Positions 1 to 8,159 of a stretch of DNA of 64,000 nucleotides are shown one piece after another. The translations under genes were made by a program, and so were the position numbers. The DNA lies in NCBI RefSeq assembly GCF_016919405.1, contig NZ_CP070353.1, forward strand, positions 1,736,001 to 1,800,000. The letters are read 5' to 3'. Position 1 is the first letter of the stretch, and the number at the start of each line of letters is the position of its first letter. The notes below the pieces were generated by a model, which did not search any database, had not been told where the DNA came from, and saw nothing but the letters and a program-made list of their open reading frames with translations. The DNA is from Ensifer sp. PDNC004 (GTDB lineage: Bacteria > Pseudomonadota > Alphaproteobacteria > Rhizobiales > Rhizobiaceae).

Positions 1-484
1 CCTGATCGACATGCCGAACGTGGTGCGCACGCGCACGTTCTCGAAGGCCTACGGGCTTGCGGGTTCGCGCGTCGGCTATGTAATCAGCACGCCGGGCACA
101 GCTCAGGCTTTCGACAAGATCCGCAACCATTTCGGCATGAACCGGATCGGTGTCGCCGCGGCGATCGCAGCGCTTGCGGACCAGGTGTATCTGAAGGAAG
201 TGACGGCCAAGATTGCAGAGTCGCGGCAGCGTATCGCCGCCATCGCCACGCAAAATGGCCTTGCGCCGCTCGTCTCGGCCACCAACTTCGTGGCTGTCGA
301 TTGCGGCCGGGACGCGGTCTATGCCCGCGCGATCGTCGATACCTTGATGAGCGACCATGGCATCTTCATAAGGATGCCCGGGGTCGCGCCGCTCAATCGC
401 TGCATCCGGATCAGCACCGGACCGGAGACGGAGATGGCCCTGCTCGAAGCGGCCATGCCCGCGGTTTTGAAGAAACTCGCCTGA
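1..484 (+). CDS. PLP-dependent aminotransferase, HisC-like, 3' part
   Basis: The gene enters from the left edge, so only about the last 160 residues are visible. The motif SKAYGLAGSRVGY near the visible start is the pyridoxal-phosphate lysine loop of fold-type I aminotransferases, and the spacing to the C-terminal RISTGPETEMALLEAAM stretch fits the histidinol-phosphate aminotransferase class. Such enzymes move an amino group between an amino acid and a 2-oxo acid in the cytoplasm. The first in-frame ATG at position 11 lies inside the domain and cannot be the true start. The substrate is not readable: HisC proper and HisC-like aromatic or other aminotransferases share this end. Confidence 0.85.
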   Translation, partial: LIDMPNVVRTRTFSKAYGLAGSRVGYVISTPGTAQAFDKIRNHFGMNRIGVAAAIAALADQVYLKEVTAKIAESRQRIAAIATQNGLAPLVSATNFVAVDCGRDAVYARAIVDTLMSDHGIFIRMPGVAPLNRCIRISTGPETEMALLEAAMPAVLKKLA

Positions 485-535
485 CGCCTTTTCTCGAGGC
501 CCAGCTTGCGGCGCCGTCGGGCGCCGCCCGTCCGA

Positions 536-802
536 TCAGTGAACCGTCATCCATTCGCGAGCGGCGCGCAGCGCTGCTGCGAGATCCGGCTTGCTCATCG
601 TCATCGCCAGGTCGGCGCGCAGATCGACGGCGCGGTCGCAACCCTTGATCGCCGCGATGTTCAGCCACTTGTGGGCGGCGACCAGATCGACCGGGCGTCC
701 GTGGCCGGTCGCATAGGCCAGGCCCATATCGCAAAAGGTTTCCGCTTGGTTGTCACCACCCATCGCGGCATCCGAAGCAATCTGCATATCAAAGCGTGCC
801 AT
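536..802 (-). CDS. Small Sel1-repeat protein
   Basis: An 88-residue protein with one Sel1/TPR-like helical repeat at about residues 25-60, where GLAYATGHGRPVDLVAAHKWLNIAA gives the usual Sel1 pattern of small residues followed by AHKWL. There is no signal peptide, so it is probably cytoplasmic. An open frame continues upstream to 1066, but that extension is rich in Arg, Lys and Thr with no domain. I chose the ATG at 802 because it opens the compact helical protein common in rhizobia. Sel1 repeats mediate protein-protein contacts, and no partner can be named. It is convergent with the aminotransferase, 51 bases away. Confidence 0.7.
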   Translation of the reverse strand: MARFDMQIASDAAMGGDNQAETFCDMGLAYATGHGRPVDLVAAHKWLNIAAIKGCDRAVDLRADLAMTMSKPDLAAALRAAREWMTVH

Positions 803-1395
803 TGTCGTGTCCCTGTCTTGCCTGGTTGGTTTTTTCCGAAGCGGCCCGCCCGTTTGGGGCGGACCATGCTCCAGATCAGCACTTGTTTTGGTCCCTGTTC
901 GACCTTGCCTCTTTGCGGGCCTTTCCGAAGCGCGCCGTCTTTTTGCGGTGTCGTCCTCGGTGGTTTTTCGGAGCGTTTCGTTCCGCTCGCTTATGGCTTC
1001 ACTATGCCTGACGGGCTTCAATGGGCGCTTAAAATGCATGCTTAATTTGCGACAAACAAAGTTCAAACGCTTGGTAAACTTGAGTTTTTGTTAAACATCG
1101 GAAGGCCTGAAATTCGGCGCATTCGCCTCAAAATTTACGAAAAATTCAATCGACGATTTCAACCAAACGCTAACCACGAAAAGATCGGCGCCCGCGAAGC
1201 CCGCGCAATTCCTTGCGCAAGAAGCGCTCAAAACCGTCCAGGAAAAAGCGGCGAAAGCCGCGATTCGACTTGTTTACCTTTACGTGCGCGTAAGCTATCT
1301 TGCCCGCGGCGGTGAGGAGACTGCCTTTCATACGAGGACATCTAGGGCTGTCGGCGGAGCGGACCACGCCGGCAAGCTCGATCTGGAGGACACGA
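803..1395. other. Intergenic region, no convincing gene
   Basis: About 590 bases between divergent genes. Positions 1030-1165 are clearly AT-richer than the surroundings. Close to the DUF2147 gene, a small inverted repeat (TTACG, 4-base spacer, CGTAA) sits at 1280-1293, directly before CTATCT at 1295-1300, which resembles a rhizobial -10 box. Open frames across the region (for example 1088-1315) show no domain and look like chance. Confidence 0.5.
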
Positions 1396-1737
1396 ATGCT
1401 ACGCACATTGCTCATCGCCGCGACGCTGGCTCTCGGCATTGCCGGAACGGCCACGGCAGCGGAACCGATCTTAGGCAACTGGAAGACGGCGAGCGGCGCC
1501 ACGGCGGAAATCGCCCCTTGCGGCGGCGCGTTCTGCATCACGCTGAAGACCGGCAAGCACGCCGGCAAGCGAATCGGCAATCTTGCGGGCGCCGACGGCA
1601 GCTATTCGGGCGAAATCACCGATCCGGATACCGACAAGACCTATAGCGGTTACGGCGCGGTTAACGGCAAATCGCTGAAGATGAAGGGCTGCGTGCTGAA
1701 GGTGCTGTGCAAATCGCAGACCTGGACCCGTCTCTAA
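1396..1737 (+). CDS. Secreted DUF2147 protein
   Basis: A 113-residue protein with a clear signal peptide (MLRTLLIAATLALGIAGTATAA, cleavage near residue 22) followed by a DUF2147 domain: ILGNWKT at the mature N-terminus, a G-N-L-x-G-A-D-G turn and a final TWTRL. DUF2147 proteins are small lipocalin-like periplasmic beta proteins of unknown function. Four cysteines (two in CGGAFC, two in GCVLKVLC) could form disulfides after export. A GGAGG ribosome site at 1385-1389 supports this ATG over the longer frame from 1300. A terminator follows at 1787, so it is probably monocistronic. Confidence 0.88.
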   Translation: MLRTLLIAATLALGIAGTATAAEPILGNWKTASGATAEIAPCGGAFCITLKTGKHAGKRIGNLAGADGSYSGEITDPDTDKTYSGYGAVNGKSLKMKGCVLKVLCKSQTWTRL

Positions 1738-1786
1738 TAAAATAGAGCGCGCGGCAGAAATCGCAGTCATGATGAAGACGATGAAA

Positions 1787-1810
1787 GGGTAGCCATGGCT
1801 GCCCTTTTTT
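1787..1810 (+). terminator. Rho-independent terminator after DUF2147 gene
   Basis: The inverted repeat GGGTAGCC / GGCTGCCC around a central AT (1787-1804), with one G-U pair, is followed directly by six T residues at 1805-1810. It lies 50 bases past the stop codon. Confidence 0.75.
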
Positions 1811-2055
1811 CATGCGCGCAAACGACCGACCGAGCAGCTTTTCGCCGGCGCCTTCAATGGGTGTTTTGAAATGGCCCGAGCCTACGCCGCCCGTTTCTCC
1901 CGGGCACCGGCGCCGGGGTCGGCCACCTCTTGGTTCCATGGACGTTCAACCGAAGATGAACGCCAGATGAACGGACATCTCAGCATCAATTCAGTTTGGG
2001 TATGCGAAAACACACTCAATCGATTTGAACCTGCCTCCAAACAACGGACAGAACC

Positions 2056-2229
2056 ATGGATATCCTCGCTCGGCGCCTCACCATCATCAGCCTTCTGATG
2101 GTCGTTTTCGCTGTCTCTCTTGCCGCCGCGGTCAGCGCTGACACCGAACGTCGCCGCAGCAATACCTATCTCGGTTCGCTGACCGATTGCACCGCTCACA
2201 CGGCACAGTACTGCCAGGCCAAGCTCTAA
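2056..2229 (+). CDS. Tiny exported peptide, 57 aa
   Basis: A short open frame. The ATG opens a peptide with Arg-Arg at residues 6-7, a hydrophobic core (about residues 9-24) and an AVSA-DT cleavage-like site near residue 28, then a polar tail with two cysteines (LTDCTAHTAQYCQAKL). This is the layout of a signal peptide plus a mature peptide of about 29 residues. I do not recognise a family. The region from 1811 to 2055 holds no other gene. A second small hydrophobic peptide follows 72 bases downstream and may share the transcript. Confidence 0.5.
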   Translation: MDILARRLTIISLLMVVFAVSLAAAVSADTERRRSNTYLGSLTDCTAHTAQYCQAKL

Positions 2230-2301
2230 CGCAGCCAGGCGGGCTAAGTTCCAGAGCCGCAACTGAAACCGATCACTTCGTGGTCTGATGGAGAGACGAA
2301 C

Positions 2302-2478
2302 ATGCTGGCAGCACTTTCGACTTCGGCCTTTCTGTCGCTGCGCGTCCTGGCGCTCGCAAGCCTGCTGATGGCGCCGGTCGGGGCGCTCGCCTATTCCAAG
2401 GCCAACGGTACCGGCATCGGCAAGCAGGGCGCGGGCCTTGTCCTCTTCGTCACCCTGCAGCGCCAGGCCATGACCTGA
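2302..2478 (+). CDS. Tiny hydrophobic peptide, 58 aa
   Basis: A 58-residue frame with an N-terminal hydrophobic segment (residues 8-30, ending VGALA-YS, a plausible signal peptidase site) and a second apolar stretch ([10 protein letters not shown]). GAGACGAA just before the ATG may act as a weak ribosome site. It lies between the other small peptide (2056-2229) and a strong terminator at 2511, which supports a short transcript encoding both. No family is recognised, and it could be a membrane peptide rather than a secreted one. Confidence 0.45.
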   Translation: MLAALSTSAFLSLRVLALASLLMAPVGALAYSKANGTGIGKQGAGLVLFVTLQRQAMT

Positions 2479-2510
2479 CGGATCGCTATGGATCGGAACC
2501 ACGAGCTGTA

Positions 2511-2538
2511 AAGGGCGCGCATCGCGCCCTTCTGTTTT
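2511..2538 (+). terminator. Rho-independent terminator after the small-peptide pair
   Basis: A perfect 9-bp stem, AAGGGCGCG (2511-2519) with CGCGCCCTT (2523-2531), around a 3-base loop, followed by CTGTTTT. It lies 33 bases past the stop of the second small peptide. Confidence 0.8.
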
Positions 2539-2623
2539 GGCCGGCTTGCGCATCCGCGCGCCGCTTACCTATCCTTGGGTCTCCAGAGGATTCGTCACAG
2601 CCAAGGCCACCAGACCCGAACCG

Positions 2624-2944
2624 ATGCCCGCCTATCTCATCTACGCCCTCGCCGCCCTTGCCGAAATCGCCGGCTGCTTTGCCTTCTGGGCCTGGCTGAA
2701 GCTCGACAAGTCTGCCCTCTGGCTCGCTCCCGGCATGGTGTCGCTGGCGCTCTTTGCCTGGTTGCTCACATTGATCGACAGCGAGGCCGCGGGCCGCGCC
2801 TATGCGGCCTATGGCGGCGTCTACATCGCCGCATCGCTGCTCTGGCTCTGGCTGGCGGAAGGCGTCAGGCCGGACCGCTGGGATCTCACAGGCATGGCGG
2901 TCGCGCTGATCGGCAGTGCGATCATCCTCGCCGGACCACGCTGA
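2624..2944 (+). CDS. YnfA/UPF0060 family membrane protein
   Basis: A 106-residue integral membrane protein with four predicted helices (about 4-23, 31-51, 61-80, 86-104). The order and motifs ([47 protein letters not shown]) are those of the YnfA/UPF0060 family, which is small and conserved, related in size to the SMR fold, and of unproven function. The ATG at 2624 gives the standard family length; the longer open frame from 2537 adds only a polar, non-conserved leader. It lies 83 bases before amn on the same strand. Confidence 0.88.
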   Translation: MPAYLIYALAALAEIAGCFAFWAWLKLDKSALWLAPGMVSLALFAWLLTLIDSEAAGRAYAAYGGVYIAASLLWLWLAEGVRPDRWDLTGMAVALIGSAIILAGPR

Positions 2945-3027
2945 GCGACGAACCCCAAGTCGCCTCGCGGTTGTGGGTGCTGCCATCTTGTCGTTTGCTT
3001 GTCAGAAGCCGCAGCCTATAATGCGAC

Positions 3028-4530
3028 ATGAACAAGCGAATCTCTGCACACTCCGTCCTTTCCACAGCAACGCCCGAGCCTTTCGAGCCGCAGTATTTCG
3101 ATGATCCTGCGGCCGCCGTCGATTGCCTCGAGGCGCTCTACGAACGCAATACCCGGTTCCTCTGCGACGCGTTCGAGGAGCTGGGCAAGGGCGGCAAGCC
3201 GCTGACCCGTTATCGCGCCTGCTACCCGCAGGTCAGCATCGAGACAAGCAGCTTCGGCCATGTCGATTCCCGTCTTTCCTATGGTTATGTAAGCGCCCCC
3301 GGCGTCTACACGACGACGATCACCCGGCCAAAACTCTTCCGGCACTATCTGAAAGAGCAACTCGGGCTGCTGACCCGCAATCACGGCCTCGGCGTCACTG
3401 TCTCGGAATCGGCCACTCCGATCCCGCTGCATTTCGCCTTCGGCGAAAGCGCCTATGTCGAGGCATCCGCCGCCAACGCCATCGACATCCCCTTGCGCGA
3501 CCTGTTCGATGCACCCGACCTGACGACCACGGACGACGAAATCGCCAACGGCTCCTACGAGCCGGGTCCGGGCGAACCGTCCCCGCTCGCGCCGTTCACC
3601 GCGCAGCGTATCGACTATTCGCTGGCGCGGCTCAGCCACTACACGGCAACGAGCGCCAATCACTTCCAGAACTTCGTGCTTTTCACCAACTACCAGTTCT
3701 ACGTCGACGAGTTCTGCGCCTGGGCCCGGCAGCAGATGGCGGAAGGCGGCAACGGCTATACCGCCTTCGTCGAGCCCGGCAACATCGTGACACCTGCCGG
3801 TGCCAGCAAGCCGGAGACGGACTTCACCCTCCCCCGGCTGCCGCAGATGCCGGCCTATCACCTGAAGAAGAAGGGCCACGGCGGCATCACGTTGGTCAAT
3901 ATCGGCGTCGGTCCGTCCAACGCCAAGACGATCACCGACCATATCGCCGTGCTGCGCCCGCACGTCTGGCTGATGCTCGGTCACTGCGCCGGCTTGCGCA
4001 ACAGCCAGCGTCTCGGCGACTACGTGCTTGCCCATGCCTATATGCGTGAGGATCACGTGCTCGACGACGACCTGCCGGTCTGGATCCCGCTGCCGGCGCT
4101 TGCCGAAGTGCAAGTGGCGCTGCAGGACGCCGTGGCGGAAGTGACCGGTTATCGCGACTACGATCTCAAGCAGATCATGCGCACGGGAACCGTCGCCACC
4201 ATCGACAACCGCAACTGGGAGCTTCGCGACCAGCGCGGCCCGGTCAAGCGGCTGTCGCAGGCGCGCGCCATTGCGCTCGACATGGAATCGGCAACGATCG
4301 CCGCCAACGGCTTCCGCTTCCGCGTGCCCTATGGAACGCTGCTGTGCGTCTCCGACAAGCCGCTGCACGGCGAATTGAAGCTGCCTGGCATGGCGACGGC
4401 CTTCTACAAGACGCAGGTCAGCCAGCATTTGAAGATCGGCATCCTGGCGCTGCAGAAGCTCGCGGCGATGCCACCGGAAAAGCTGCATTCCCGCAAGCTC
4501 AGAAGCTTCTACGAAACCTCGTTCCAGTAG
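3028..4530 (+). CDS. amn: AMP nucleosidase
   Basis: A 500-residue cytoplasmic enzyme that hydrolyses AMP to adenine and ribose 5-phosphate, adjusting the adenylate pool. The N-terminal half (about 1-190) carries the Amn-specific domain with YPQVSIETSSFGHVDSR. The C-terminal half is a nucleoside-phosphorylase fold: GGITLVNIGVGPSNAKT, GHCAGLRNSQRLGDYVLAHAY (phosphate and ribose site) and LDMESATIAANGF, where the Met-Glu pair binds the ribose. Length matches the roughly 480-500 residues usual for the family. The gene stands alone, convergent with the UPF0104 gene 43 bases downstream. Confidence 0.95.
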   Translation: MNKRISAHSVLSTATPEPFEPQYFDDPAAAVDCLEALYERNTRFLCDAFEELGKGGKPLTRYRACYPQVSIETSSFGHVDSRLSYGYVSAPGVYTTTITRPKLFRHYLKEQLGLLTRNHGLGVTVSESATPIPLHFAFGESAYVEASAANAIDIPLRDLFDAPDLTTTDDEIANGSYEPGPGEPSPLAPFTAQRIDYSLARLSHYTATSANHFQNFVLFTNYQFYVDEFCAWARQQMAEGGNGYTAFVEPGNIVTPAGASKPETDFTLPRLPQMPAYHLKKKGHGGITLVNIGVGPSNAKTITDHIAVLRPHVWLMLGHCAGLRNSQRLGDYVLAHAYMREDHVLDDDLPVWIPLPALAEVQVALQDAVAEVTGYRDYDLKQIMRTGTVATIDNRNWELRDQRGPVKRLSQARAIALDMESATIAANGFRFRVPYGTLLCVSDKPLHGELKLPGMATAFYKTQVSQHLKIGILALQKLAAMPPEKLHSRKLRSFYETSFQ

Positions 4531-4573
4531 GGGCCGGAACGTCGCCAGGACATTGCCCCCACGGCATGGCGCT

Positions 4574-5527
4574 CTAGCGACGTTTTCCCAGAACCATCGA
4601 CAACAGCGTGCCCGCGACCGCGGACACGATGATCAGAAGATGCGCGTTGACGCCGGCGGTCGCCAGCAGTTCAAGGCCCGCCCGACCGGCGGGGGCGCCG
4701 AAGGAAACGGCGCCGGCCGCAATCGCCGCCGGATAGGTGCCGACGCCGGCCGGCGCGTGCATCGGCAGCACTGACGAAAGCTCGCCTCCGAGCGCGCCGC
4801 CAAAACTGGCCGCAAGCGGCGCAACCCCCATGAACGCCAGCACCCAGGCGAGCACGATCACCTTGACCGCCCAGTTGAGGATGGTCATGCCCCAGGCGCG
4901 CAGGAATGCAGCCACGGTGCCCGGCAGGCCCGCCTCCAATTCCTCGACGACCGGCTCGAGCTTTGCCGGCAGGAGCCGGCGTGCCAGCGCGATCGCATGG
5001 TCCTTCAAGAGAAAAAAGAGAAACGGCGAGACGAGCGCTGCAAACCAGACGAGCCAGAGCGCGACCGATCCTCTGCCGAAGACCAAGCCGATGACGGCCA
5101 CGACGAGGAGCGCATGCAGGTCGAGCAGGCGCATGACCAGAAGGGCGGCCGTGCCCCTGGCGAGCGGGACGGAAAACTCCGAACGCATCAGCAGCGGAAA
5201 GCTGGTCTCACCGGCCCGGAAAGGCAGCATGATGTTCAGGAGATTGTGAACCTGGGTGACGCGAAAGAGTGGCAGGAAACGCCCCGAGGTTTCGTTCGGG
5301 AAGTAATCGTAGATGCGATAGCAGCGGATGAAGTAGGTCGCGATGAGCAGCAAGAGGGCCGCAGACGCGGCACCAAGGCCGATTTCGGACCACTGGCGCA
5401 AGAGCGCCGGCCAGCCCCAGAACCATTCGACGAAGGCCGCGTAGGCCGCAATGGCGCCCGCCGACAGCAATGTCATCCGGTTGCGGACGAGCCAGGATCG
5501 CCGGTCAGGCTCGCAATCCGATGTCAT
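4574..5527 (-). CDS. UPF0104/LPG-synthase-TM-like membrane protein
   Basis: A 317-residue polytopic membrane protein of the UPF0104 family (lysylphosphatidylglycerol synthase transmembrane region), with seven to eight hydrophobic helices. Conserved points include NLLNIMLPFRAGE (about residues 96-108), typical of the family, and PAGVGTYPAAI near 265. Relatives translocate or modify lipids, and in glycolipid clusters they sit beside polyprenyl-phosphate glycosyltransferases. Here the neighbour, divergent by about 130 bases, is exactly such a GT2 gene. I chose the ATG at 5527 over one at 5557 because the extra ten residues are not family-like. The soluble aminoacyl-PG synthase domain is absent, so it is not a full MprF. 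Confidence 0.82.
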   Translation of the reverse strand: MTSDCEPDRRSWLVRNRMTLLSAGAIAAYAAFVEWFWGWPALLRQWSEIGLGAASAALLLLIATYFIRCYRIYDYFPNETSGRFLPLFRVTQVHNLLNIMLPFRAGETSFPLLMRSEFSVPLARGTAALLVMRLLDLHALLVVAVIGLVFGRGSVALWLVWFAALVSPFLFFLLKDHAIALARRLLPAKLEPVVEELEAGLPGTVAAFLRAWGMTILNWAVKVIVLAWVLAFMGVAPLAASFGGALGGELSSVLPMHAPAGVGTYPAAIAAGAVSFGAPAGRAGLELLATAGVNAHLLIIVSAVAGTLLSMVLGKRR

Positions 5528-5659
5528 CAGGCCTCGATTTCCCGTGTTGAAGGGCAAGATTGAACGTTGGTTATCACCGATATCTGTGCAAGAAAATGTT
5601 TATGTAAGCACAGTCCAATTCTTGCGGCAGCGCGAGCGCCGTATGTATGAGCGGTTCCC

Positions 5660-6637
5660 ATGCATTCCATAGAGCTATCCGTCGTCATTCCCGTATTCAA
5701 CGAAGAAGACAGCATTCAGCCGCTGATTACGCGGGTCCGCGATGCACTGACGAATTTTCCGTCCCCTTGGGAACTGATCCTCGTCGACGACGGCAGCACC
5801 GATCGAACGCTCGTGAATGCAAGAAAGGCGCTTTCCGATCCCGGCATCGACCTCAAGATCGTTGAGCTGCAGAAGAACTTCGGACAGACGGCAGCCATGC
5901 AGGCCGGCATCGACGCTGCCGCCGGCCGCCTGATCGCCACGCTCGACGGCGACCTGCAGAACGATCCGGCCGATATTCCCGAGATGGTCGCCGCGATCGA
6001 GGAGCGTCAGCTCGACCTGCTCGTCGGTTGGCGAAAGAACCGACAGGATGGTCTGTTCCTTCGGAAAATCCCGTCCTGGTGCGCCAATCGGCTGATCGGC
6101 AAGATCACCGGCGTCCGGCTTCACGACTATGGCTGCAGCCTGAAGGTCTATCGCGCGTCGATCATCAAGCAGGTGAAGCTGATGGGCGAAATGCATCGCT
6201 TCATCCCCGCCTGGGTCGCAGGCGTCGTGCCGAGCAGCCGCATCGGCGAAATGCCCGTTACCCACCACGCGCGGCAGCATGGCCAGTCCAAATACGGGAT
6301 CTCCAGAACCTTCCGGGTGATTCTCGATCTCCTGTCGGTGCTGTTCTTCATGCGCTACAAGGCGCGCCCGGGACACTTCTTCGGTTCGATCGGGCTTGCG
6401 GCGGGTGCACTCAGCGGCCTGATTCTGCTCTATCTCGGCTTCGACAAGTTCGTGCTCGGCAACGATATCGGAACCCGGCCGATGCTGATCGTCGGGGTGA
6501 TGTTGTTCCTCTCGTCCGTACAGCTCATCACCACAGGCATTCTCGCGGAGATGATGGCGCGCACCTATTTCAGCGACGACGGCACGACGAGCTATATCGT
6601 CCGGCAGGTCTTCGTGCGGGACCAGACAGATGCTTGA
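5660..6637 (+). CDS. GT2 polyprenyl-phosphate glycosyltransferase, ArnC/GtrB-like
   Basis: A 325-residue family-2 glycosyltransferase. The GT-A domain (about 1-225) has SVVIPVFNEED at the start, DDGSTDRT near residue 43, the DGD metal motif in ATLDGDLQND near 95, and LHDYGCSLKVYR near 155. Two C-terminal helices (about 240-262 and 275-300) anchor it in the membrane. This is the layout of ArnC, GtrB and dolichol-phosphate mannose synthase, which load a sugar from a nucleotide donor onto undecaprenyl phosphate at the inner leaflet. The next gene overlaps by 8 bases and encodes a GT39 transferase, the usual consumer of such a lipid-linked sugar. Confidence 0.9.
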   Translation: MHSIELSVVIPVFNEEDSIQPLITRVRDALTNFPSPWELILVDDGSTDRTLVNARKALSDPGIDLKIVELQKNFGQTAAMQAGIDAAAGRLIATLDGDLQNDPADIPEMVAAIEERQLDLLVGWRKNRQDGLFLRKIPSWCANRLIGKITGVRLHDYGCSLKVYRASIIKQVKLMGEMHRFIPAWVAGVVPSSRIGEMPVTHHARQHGQSKYGISRTFRVILDLLSVLFFMRYKARPGHFFGSIGLAAGALSGLILLYLGFDKFVLGNDIGTRPMLIVGVMLFLSSVQLITTGILAEMMARTYFSDDGTTSYIVRQVFVRDQTDA

Positions 6638-8159
6638 GGCCGTCAACCGCCGGCCAAACCTGGTCCTTGCGCTGATTGCGGGCTACTTCCTGCTGTGCAT
6701 CGCACTGAGGCTTTTCGCCTCGACGTCGCTCGAGATCGACGAATCCGAGCAGGCCTATGTCTCGCAGTTCCTGATGCTCGGCTACGGTTCGCAACCGCCT
6801 TTCTACAACTGGCTGCAATACGGGCTGACCTCGCTATTTGGCCCGTCGGTGGCCACGATGACCGTGCTCAAGAATGGTCTGCTGTTCCTCTGTTGTCTCT
6901 TCTTCAGCCTCGCATCCCGTGAGGTCCTCGGCGACCGGCGCCTGGCAGCCATTGCGACAATGGGCGTCCTCGCGCTCCCGCCGATCTTCCTGCTTGCCCA
7001 GCGTGACCTCTCCCACACGGTCGCCGCGCTATTTGCCGTTTCGCTGTTCCTCTACGCATTCCTGCGGACGATGAACCGACCGACCCTGTTTGCCTATGCA
7101 CTGACAGGCGTCGCCGTCGGGATCGGCGTCATTTCAAAGTACAATTTCGTGATCGTTCCAGTCGTCGCGATCGTCGCGATCCTGCCCGAGCCGAAACTTC
7201 GCGCCCGGCTGTTCGACTGGCGCATCCTTGTCGCAATCGCGGTCTGCGCGCTGATTGCCCTGCCGCATGGCTATTGGGTCCTGCAAAATATCGGCGCCGC
7301 GTCGAGCAACACCTTCAAGGAAATGGGAACGGGGCAGGAAGCCGGTTTCGTGTCGAAGGCGTTCAAGGCGATCGTCGCGCTCGTTGCCTCGGCGCTTCGC
7401 GGCTCAGGCATCATTCTCGTCGTCTTCGCCCTCGTGTTTCGCAAGGACCTGCCTGCGATCTGGCGCGCCGACAGCCTCTGGGCCCGGGTCGTCGGGCGCA
7501 TGCTGGTGCTCTGTCTCGGCGCCGTTCTCGTCATCATGCTGGTTGCCGGCGCCACCCATATGCGGGAAAAGTGGCTGGTCCTCTTCCTCGCCCTGCTGCC
7601 GCTCTATCTGGCCCTCAAGGTCGAAGCGTCCGGCGTTGACACCACACGTAGCGTCCGGCCCGTCGCCCTCCTTATCGGCTTCGTCATCGTGACGACACTG
7701 GTCGTGGTGTCGACCCGCGCCGTCGTCCGGCCCTGGTTCGGCAAGGTTTCGAGACTGAGCATTCCCTACAGCACCCTCGTCGACAACATCGTTCAGCAGC
7801 AGGGACGCGAACCGGCGATGGTTCTGGCCACCAACAAGCAGGTGGCCGGCAATCTGCGAACGCGCCTGCACGGCGCCAAGGTCTACGTGCCCGGCAACAA
7901 CAGCAGCCCGGCGATCGGTCAGCTGGCCGGGCCGCTTCTTGTCGTCTGGACCAACGACAGCAAGGCCGATGCAGCGCCACCGGCGCCACTCGTCGATGTC
8001 CTCAAATCCTTCGGCGTGCCGGAAACGCACTTGCAGCCGCAGCAACTCGCCCTGCCCTATCTCCACGGCACGCTCGAGGATCGCTACAGTTTCGGCTACT
8101 TCTGGATCGACGATCCGTCGCGATCCGCGCCGACGAGCAGCTTGAGTTCGCCGGGGTGA
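6630..8159 (+). CDS. GT39 (ArnT/PMT-like) membrane glycosyltransferase
   Basis: A 509-residue integral membrane enzyme with about ten helices in the first 370 residues and a periplasmic C-terminal part. The first loop has EIDESEQAYVSQFLMLGYGSQPPFYNWLQY, the acidic ArnT/PMT signature that binds the polyprenyl-phosphate sugar and metal. Such enzymes move a sugar from undecaprenyl phosphate to lipid A, another lipid or a protein on the periplasmic side. The start ATGCTTGA overlaps the stop of the GT2 gene, so the two are translationally coupled and probably form one pathway. The 3' end overlaps the convergent lipid kinase gene by 64 bases. The acceptor cannot be read from sequence. Confidence 0.88.
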   Translation: MLEAVNRRPNLVLALIAGYFLLCIALRLFASTSLEIDESEQAYVSQFLMLGYGSQPPFYNWLQYGLTSLFGPSVATMTVLKNGLLFLCCLFFSLASREVLGDRRLAAIATMGVLALPPIFLLAQRDLSHTVAALFAVSLFLYAFLRTMNRPTLFAYALTGVAVGIGVISKYNFVIVPVVAIVAILPEPKLRARLFDWRILVAIAVCALIALPHGYWVLQNIGAASSNTFKEMGTGQEAGFVSKAFKAIVALVASALRGSGIILVVFALVFRKDLPAIWRADSLWARVVGRMLVLCLGAVLVIMLVAGATHMREKWLVLFLALLPLYLALKVEASGVDTTRSVRPVALLIGFVIVTTLVVVSTRAVVRPWFGKVSRLSIPYSTLVDNIVQQQGREPAMVLATNKQVAGNLRTRLHGAKVYVPGNNSSPAIGQLAGPLLVVWTNDSKADAAPPAPLVDVLKSFGVPETHLQPQQLALPYLHGTLEDRYSFGYFWIDDPSRSAPTSSLSSPG

